The notes below the pieces were generated by a model that did no database searches, was not told the origin of the DNA, and saw only the letters and a list, made by a program, of their open reading frames with translations. The translations under genes were made by a program, and so were the position numbers. Below are positions 60,843-64,000 of a DNA stretch of 64,000 nt, piece by piece. Source of the stretch: an uncultured Schlesneria sp. (GTDB lineage: Bacteria; Planctomycetota; Planctomycetia; Planctomycetales; Planctomycetaceae); contig CAIVEI010000167.1 in NCBI GenBank assembly GCA_903904835.1, forward strand, positions 1 to 64,000, given 5' to 3'. How positions within the stretch are numbered: position 1 is the first letter of the stretch; every line of letters begins with the position of its first letter.

Positions 60843-60882
60843 CTTGTCGATCACCTCGTTCTCTCAAGGATAAGGTTGTCTG

Positions 60883-61848
60883 TTACTTTCCAACCCCATT
60901 GACGACGCTTGGCAATGGCTCGCCACGAAGAGCCATCACTGCAAGATTGGCCGCAGTTTCTCGCAGTTTTCGCACTGCAGGAACGCTGCACGAAGCGATG
61001 TGTGCTGAAGCGATGACCTGGCTCATTTTCAAGATCGGATGATCGGCAGGGATCGGTTCCGGAGCAAAAACGTCAAGCGCCGCAGCCGCGACATGACCAC
61101 TTTGAAGCGCTTCCGTCAATGCGGCCGAGTCAATCAGGTCTCCGCGAGACAGATTCACCATGATCACTCCTTTCTTCGTGGATGCGAGCGATTCGCGATT
61201 GATCATTCCCCTGGTCTGTGGCATGGATGGACAGTGCAGAGTGATCACGTCAGAAGTCGAAAGAAGCTCCATTAAAGTCACAGGAACAGACCCGGATTGC
61301 TCGATTTCTGCAGCGGCAACAACGGGGTCATGCACAAGGACTTTACATTTGAAGGCGCGCAATCGAGCGGCAACTTCGCGGCCGATCCGGCCGAAGCCGA
61401 CAACTCCGACTGTCAGATCTCGCATGGCCTTCATTTGATCGAGTGATGTTGCCAGGCCCCATTTTCCCTCGCGAAGCAGCACACAGTTGGAGACGACCTG
61501 TCGCGTGGTGGCCAATATGAAGGCGAGAGTATGGTCGGCTACTTCATCGACACAGTAGTCCGGAACGTTGCAGACAGGAATTCCGCGAGTTTTCGCAGCT
61601 TCGAGATCGACATTGTCCACGCCAATTCCGTACCGAACGATGACCTTGGCGTGTTGCATGCTGGCAATCACTTCCGCGTTGACCGGTGTGAACTGGGTGA
61701 TCACGGCGTCAGCGTCCGCGACCAATTGAGTCAATTCCGTCGCAGACCGTTTTTCTTTCCATGCCACCAGATCGTAACCCAACGGCTTAAGAATCCCCTC
61801 TTCGACGTCAAGGTTGGGAAACGAATAGTCTGTGATCACGATTTTCAT
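60883..61848 (-). CDS. D-2-hydroxyacid dehydrogenase (CtBP/phosphoglycerate type)
   Basis: A 321-aa enzyme of the D-isomer-specific 2-hydroxyacid dehydrogenase family. The NAD loop is VGVVGFGRIGREVAARL. The catalytic set Arg/Glu/His appears in MVNLSRGDLID (Arg), DVFAPEPIPADHP (Glu) and IASAHIASCS (His). The signature VIVRYGIGVDNVDLEAAKTRGI belongs to the substrate domain. It is the first gene of the operon with the epimerase and the Ldh-type enzyme, both downstream on the minus strand. It may interconvert a 2-keto acid and its D-hydroxy acid; serine biosynthesis (SerA) is less likely because the protein lacks C-terminal regulatory domains. Confidence 0.93.
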   Translation of the reverse strand: MKIVITDYSFPNLDVEEGILKPLGYDLVAWKEKRSATELTQLVADADAVITQFTPVNAEVIASMQHAKVIVRYGIGVDNVDLEAAKTRGIPVCNVPDYCVDEVADHTLAFILATTRQVVSNCVLLREGKWGLATSLDQMKAMRDLTVGVVGFGRIGREVAARLRAFKCKVLVHDPVVAAAEIEQSGSVPVTLMELLSTSDVITLHCPSMPQTRGMINRESLASTKKGVIMVNLSRGDLIDSAALTEALQSGHVAAAALDVFAPEPIPADHPILKMSQVIASAHIASCSVPAVRKLRETAANLAVMALRGEPLPSVVNGVGK

Positions 61849-62089
61849 AATGAGCGGGCTTTCTTGCGGTCTTGCTGAAGTTCTGAATGGTGTCGACCAG
61901 AAGTGGAAAGACTTGGCGGTGCGTATTATGCCGCCAGTTCAACCGGGTTTCACTGCCGCACGGGAAAATCTTGCGGGAAAGATATTCCTCAAACTTAAAC
62001 AAATGGAGCAACATCGAGCGATTGGCCATTCATATCGCCGTTCGCCATAATCGAGGAATCTTTGTCCGTCTTTCACTTTGAGGTTCGAC

Positions 62090-63052
62090 ATGTTGGCCTA
62101 TCTTCAATTGCTTCGAATTCCGACAGTCTTTACAGCGATGGCCGACATCGTGCTAGGGTTTGTGCTGACACATCGATTCATCTACGGGCCATTGAATCCT
62201 TTTGGGAAAGAGCTTATTGAGCAAGAAATCGGCTGGAACGAACCTGGACAATTCTTTGGGCTGCTGGCCGCATCGTGTTGCCTTTATCTTTCGGGAATGG
62301 TGTTCAACGATGTATTCGACGTAAAGCAAGATGCGGCAGAACGTCCGGGTCGCCCGATACCTTCGGGACGCATTTCGGCGAAAGCAGCGACGATCCTTGG
62401 CGCGACGTTAATGGCCGGCGGTGTTGCGGCTGCCGCGGCGGTGAGCCAGGTATCCCTGCAAGTCTCGTTGCTGCTCGTCGCTGCAATTCTGGGATACGAC
62501 AGTATCCTGAAACGAACGCCAATTGGTCCGGTCGCCATGGGAAGCTGTCGGTTTCTGAATGTCCTGCTTGGAGGGAGTGCACAATGTGAATGGCTGCCAA
62601 GTTTATTCAGCCAGCCTCTGCTTGCTGCTGCAATCGGTCTCGGGCTTTATATCACGGGAGTGACTGTGTTTGCTCGCACTGAGGCGCGAGTCAGTAATCG
62701 CTGGCAGTTGGGATTGGCGCAGTTGATCATGAATGTCGGTTTTGCGGTATTGGTGTGGTTGATGGTCACCTGGCCGAATCGTTCGCCGGTTGACGTCACA
62801 TTGGCGATGCTGGGGGTCGTTGCGTTCACCGTGAATCGTCGAGCCATTGAGGCCCTGAAGCATCCCTCACCGAAAACCGTTCAGGGAAGTATCAAAGTCA
62901 TGCTGTTGTCGATCGTGATTATTGATGCAACGTTGATCTACTGGTTCCTGAATACACCAGACAGTGTTGGATATGGCAGGGCACACGCCCTGGCAACTGC
63001 GGCGTTGGTCATCCCGGCATTGCTCTTAAGTCGTGCGATCCCGATGACGTGA
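62090..63052 (+). CDS. UbiA-family prenyltransferase
   Basis: A 320-aa integral membrane prenyltransferase with eight or nine predicted helices. ATG 62090 (with GAGG upstream) is favoured over the TTG at 62078. The first Asp-rich motif NDVFDVKQDAAERPGRPIPSG matches the family N-D-x-x-D...D pattern; the second, usually D-x-x-D, is less clear, with GYDSILKRTPIG and SCRFLNVLLGGS as candidate substrate loops. Family members attach an isoprenoid chain to an aromatic ring, heme or lipid. The GSCRFLNVLLGGS variant recalls the EboC subfamily, but no other ebo genes are in view and this is a weak assignment. It is upstream of purM on the same strand with a 180-bp gap. Confidence 0.87.
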   Translation: MLAYLQLLRIPTVFTAMADIVLGFVLTHRFIYGPLNPFGKELIEQEIGWNEPGQFFGLLAASCCLYLSGMVFNDVFDVKQDAAERPGRPIPSGRISAKAATILGATLMAGGVAAAAAVSQVSLQVSLLLVAAILGYDSILKRTPIGPVAMGSCRFLNVLLGGSAQCEWLPSLFSQPLLAAAIGLGLYITGVTVFARTEARVSNRWQLGLAQLIMNVGFAVLVWLMVTWPNRSPVDVTLAMLGVVAFTVNRRAIEALKHPSPKTVQGSIKVMLLSIVIIDATLIYWFLNTPDSVGYGRAHALATAALVIPALLLSRAIPMT

Positions 63053-63232
63053 TTTTGCTCGCAACATTGTAAGGCCTGCGAAACAGGTCGAAACGAGAAA
63101 AGGTTTTCCTTGTTCCACAAGATCAGTCCACCGGAATTCGCGTCGAACTGACAACGGAGTCGTCGAACGCTATCATCCAGCCCGGCTGATTTTTGTCTTT
63201 TTGCCCCTTCGTTGCGAAAGTTTTTTACGAGC

Positions 63233-64000
63233 ATGGCGAACGTCACCTACAAGTCCGCGGGTGTTGATCTTGAGCTTTACGATGAAGCCATGCGGCGATT
63301 GCCCAGCATGATGCAGCGGACCTTCACGCCTCGGGTGATCCCGGTCGCGGATGCTTTCGCCGGTTTAATGCGGTTGAACCATTCCAGTCGGCCTGGCGCA
63401 GCGTCGTATCAGGATCCTGTTCTGGTTTCTGGGACTGACGGTGTTGGAACCAAACTGAAAGTGGCTCAGCTGGTTGGTAAGTTCGATACCGTCGGAATCG
63501 ATCTGGTCGCCATGTCGGTGAATGATGTCCTGTGCCTTGGAGCCGAACCGCTGCTGTTTCTCGATTACCTGGCACTCGGGAAGGACAATCCGGACTTGAT
63601 CGGTGCATTGGTCAAAGGGGTCAGCGATGGCTGTGTCGAATGTGGGGCAGCTCTTTTAGGTGGTGAAACGGCCATTATGCCGGACATCTATCATGATGGC
63701 GACTTTGACATGGCGGGGTTTTGTGTCGGGGTGGCCGAGCGAACTCGACTGATCGATGGGAAAGCGATTCGCCCCGGTGACGTTGTGATCGGGCTTCCTT
63801 CAAGTGGATTTCATTCCAACGGATATAGTCTGATCCGCAAAGTTGTTTTCGGGATGGCAGGGTTGTCGGTCGATCAAAAAATACCTGAACTAGGAAGAAC
63901 CGTTGGCGAGGTTCTGCTGGAACCGACACGACTTTACCCCCGCCTGATTTTGAACATCCTGAAGTCTTACCGGGTAAAAGTTGCCATTTCCGGGTTGGCT
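63233..64000 (+). CDS. purM: phosphoribosylformylglycinamidine cyclo-ligase (5' part, cut by window end)
   Basis: PurM (AIR synthase) closes the imidazole ring of purines using ATP. The first 256 codons are present; the 3' end runs off the window. Signatures: YKSAGVDLELYDEAM (opening), VSGTDGVGTKLKVA (catalytic ATP loop), VGIDLVAMSVNDVLCLGAEPLLFLDYLA, ECGAALLGGETAIMPDIY and VIGLPSSGFHSNGYSLIRKV. Key residues are all present. ATG 63233 gives the usual short N-terminus; no strong ribosome site is visible. It is not next to purH, about 48 kb away in this window, so purine genes are dispersed. Confidence 0.97.
   Translation, partial: MANVTYKSAGVDLELYDEAMRRLPSMMQRTFTPRVIPVADAFAGLMRLNHSSRPGAASYQDPVLVSGTDGVGTKLKVAQLVGKFDTVGIDLVAMSVNDVLCLGAEPLLFLDYLALGKDNPDLIGALVKGVSDGCVECGAALLGGETAIMPDIYHDGDFDMAGFCVGVAERTRLIDGKAIRPGDVVIGLPSSGFHSNGYSLIRKVVFGMAGLSVDQKIPELGRTVGEVLLEPTRLYPRLILNILKSYRVKVAISGLA

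Noticed and set aside
1-64000. tRNA, rRNA, tmRNA or riboswitch genes
   Set aside because: I found no T-loop/acceptor-stem combination or known RNA signature by eye; a tRNAscan-SE or Infernal run would be decisive.

Overview
This is a chromosomal segment of a planctomycete (phylum Planctomycetota, probably order Planctomycetales). That assignment is inferred from gene content: an FGly-type sulfatase, a cytochrome-type DUF1549/DUF1553 protein, Tat-exported Gfo/Idh and TIM-barrel 'sugar isomerase' proteins, a zinc-ribbon Ser/Thr kinase beside an ECF-like sigma factor opening with FATTRWSLV, a TPR protein with two RNA-polymerase alpha-CTD domains, and intergenic palindromes containing GTGCCAC or TAGCCCGAC. 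Genes are densely packed, mostly as single genes or short operons, with many convergent pairs separated by hairpins.

Layout. 0-0.12 kb: the 3' end (domains V and VI) of a group II intron whose body lies upstream of the window. 0.3-2.7 kb: an ATP-grasp ligase resembling the methanofuran/H4MPT-type cofactor enzymes, then a Tat-exported protein of unknown function. 2.7-9.6 kb: TolC-like efflux protein, Ser/Thr kinase divergent from an ECF-like sigma factor, and a sulfatase. 9.8-13.4 kb: a two-gene cassette (431-aa protein plus 751-aa P-loop ATPase) that I cannot assign to a known system and that is my main candidate for undescribed biology. 13.6-23.8 kb: purH, TPR lipoprotein, TIM-barrel protein plus Uma2 nuclease, TlpA-like redoxin, PpiC-type prolyl isomerase, a 55-bp tandem repeat, and an unassigned exported/membrane pair. 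23.9-34.7 kb: HEAT-repeat protein, Gfo/Idh oxidoreductase, SpoIID-like protein, TPR/alpha-CTD protein, PDZ protein, TPR protein and a PQQ propeller protein.

34.9-36.9 kb: a tightly overlapping operon of dnaJ-like, small membrane protein, rnpA and yidD. 37-43.1 kb: the large DUF1549/1553 protein, then an accessory-looking stretch with an mrr restriction-endonuclease remnant, a cluster of TTGCGCRA sites, three CGAA-type hairpins, a Gly/Asn-rich exported protein, and a UPF0175/PIN toxin-antitoxin pair whose toxin carries an in-frame premature stop. 43.1-64 kb: mostly housekeeping genes: mutS, alpha/beta hydrolase, pabA/trpG-type amidotransferase, TIM-barrel protein, Rieske ferredoxin, transaldolase, TPR protein, kdsB, pyrG, phosphofructokinase, a DapA-family protein, a large double-membrane-anchor protein, a three-gene dehydrogenase/epimerase operon, a UbiA prenyltransferase, and the 5' part of purM, cut by the window end.

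The core genes cover purine (purH, purM) and CTP synthesis (pyrG), KDO activation (kdsB, implying a Gram-negative-type envelope), central carbon metabolism (PFK, transaldolase), mismatch repair and envelope quality control. No tRNA, rRNA or CRISPR array was recognised. Where a start codon differs from the longest possible ORF, the reason (ribosome-binding site or family alignment) is given in the entry.
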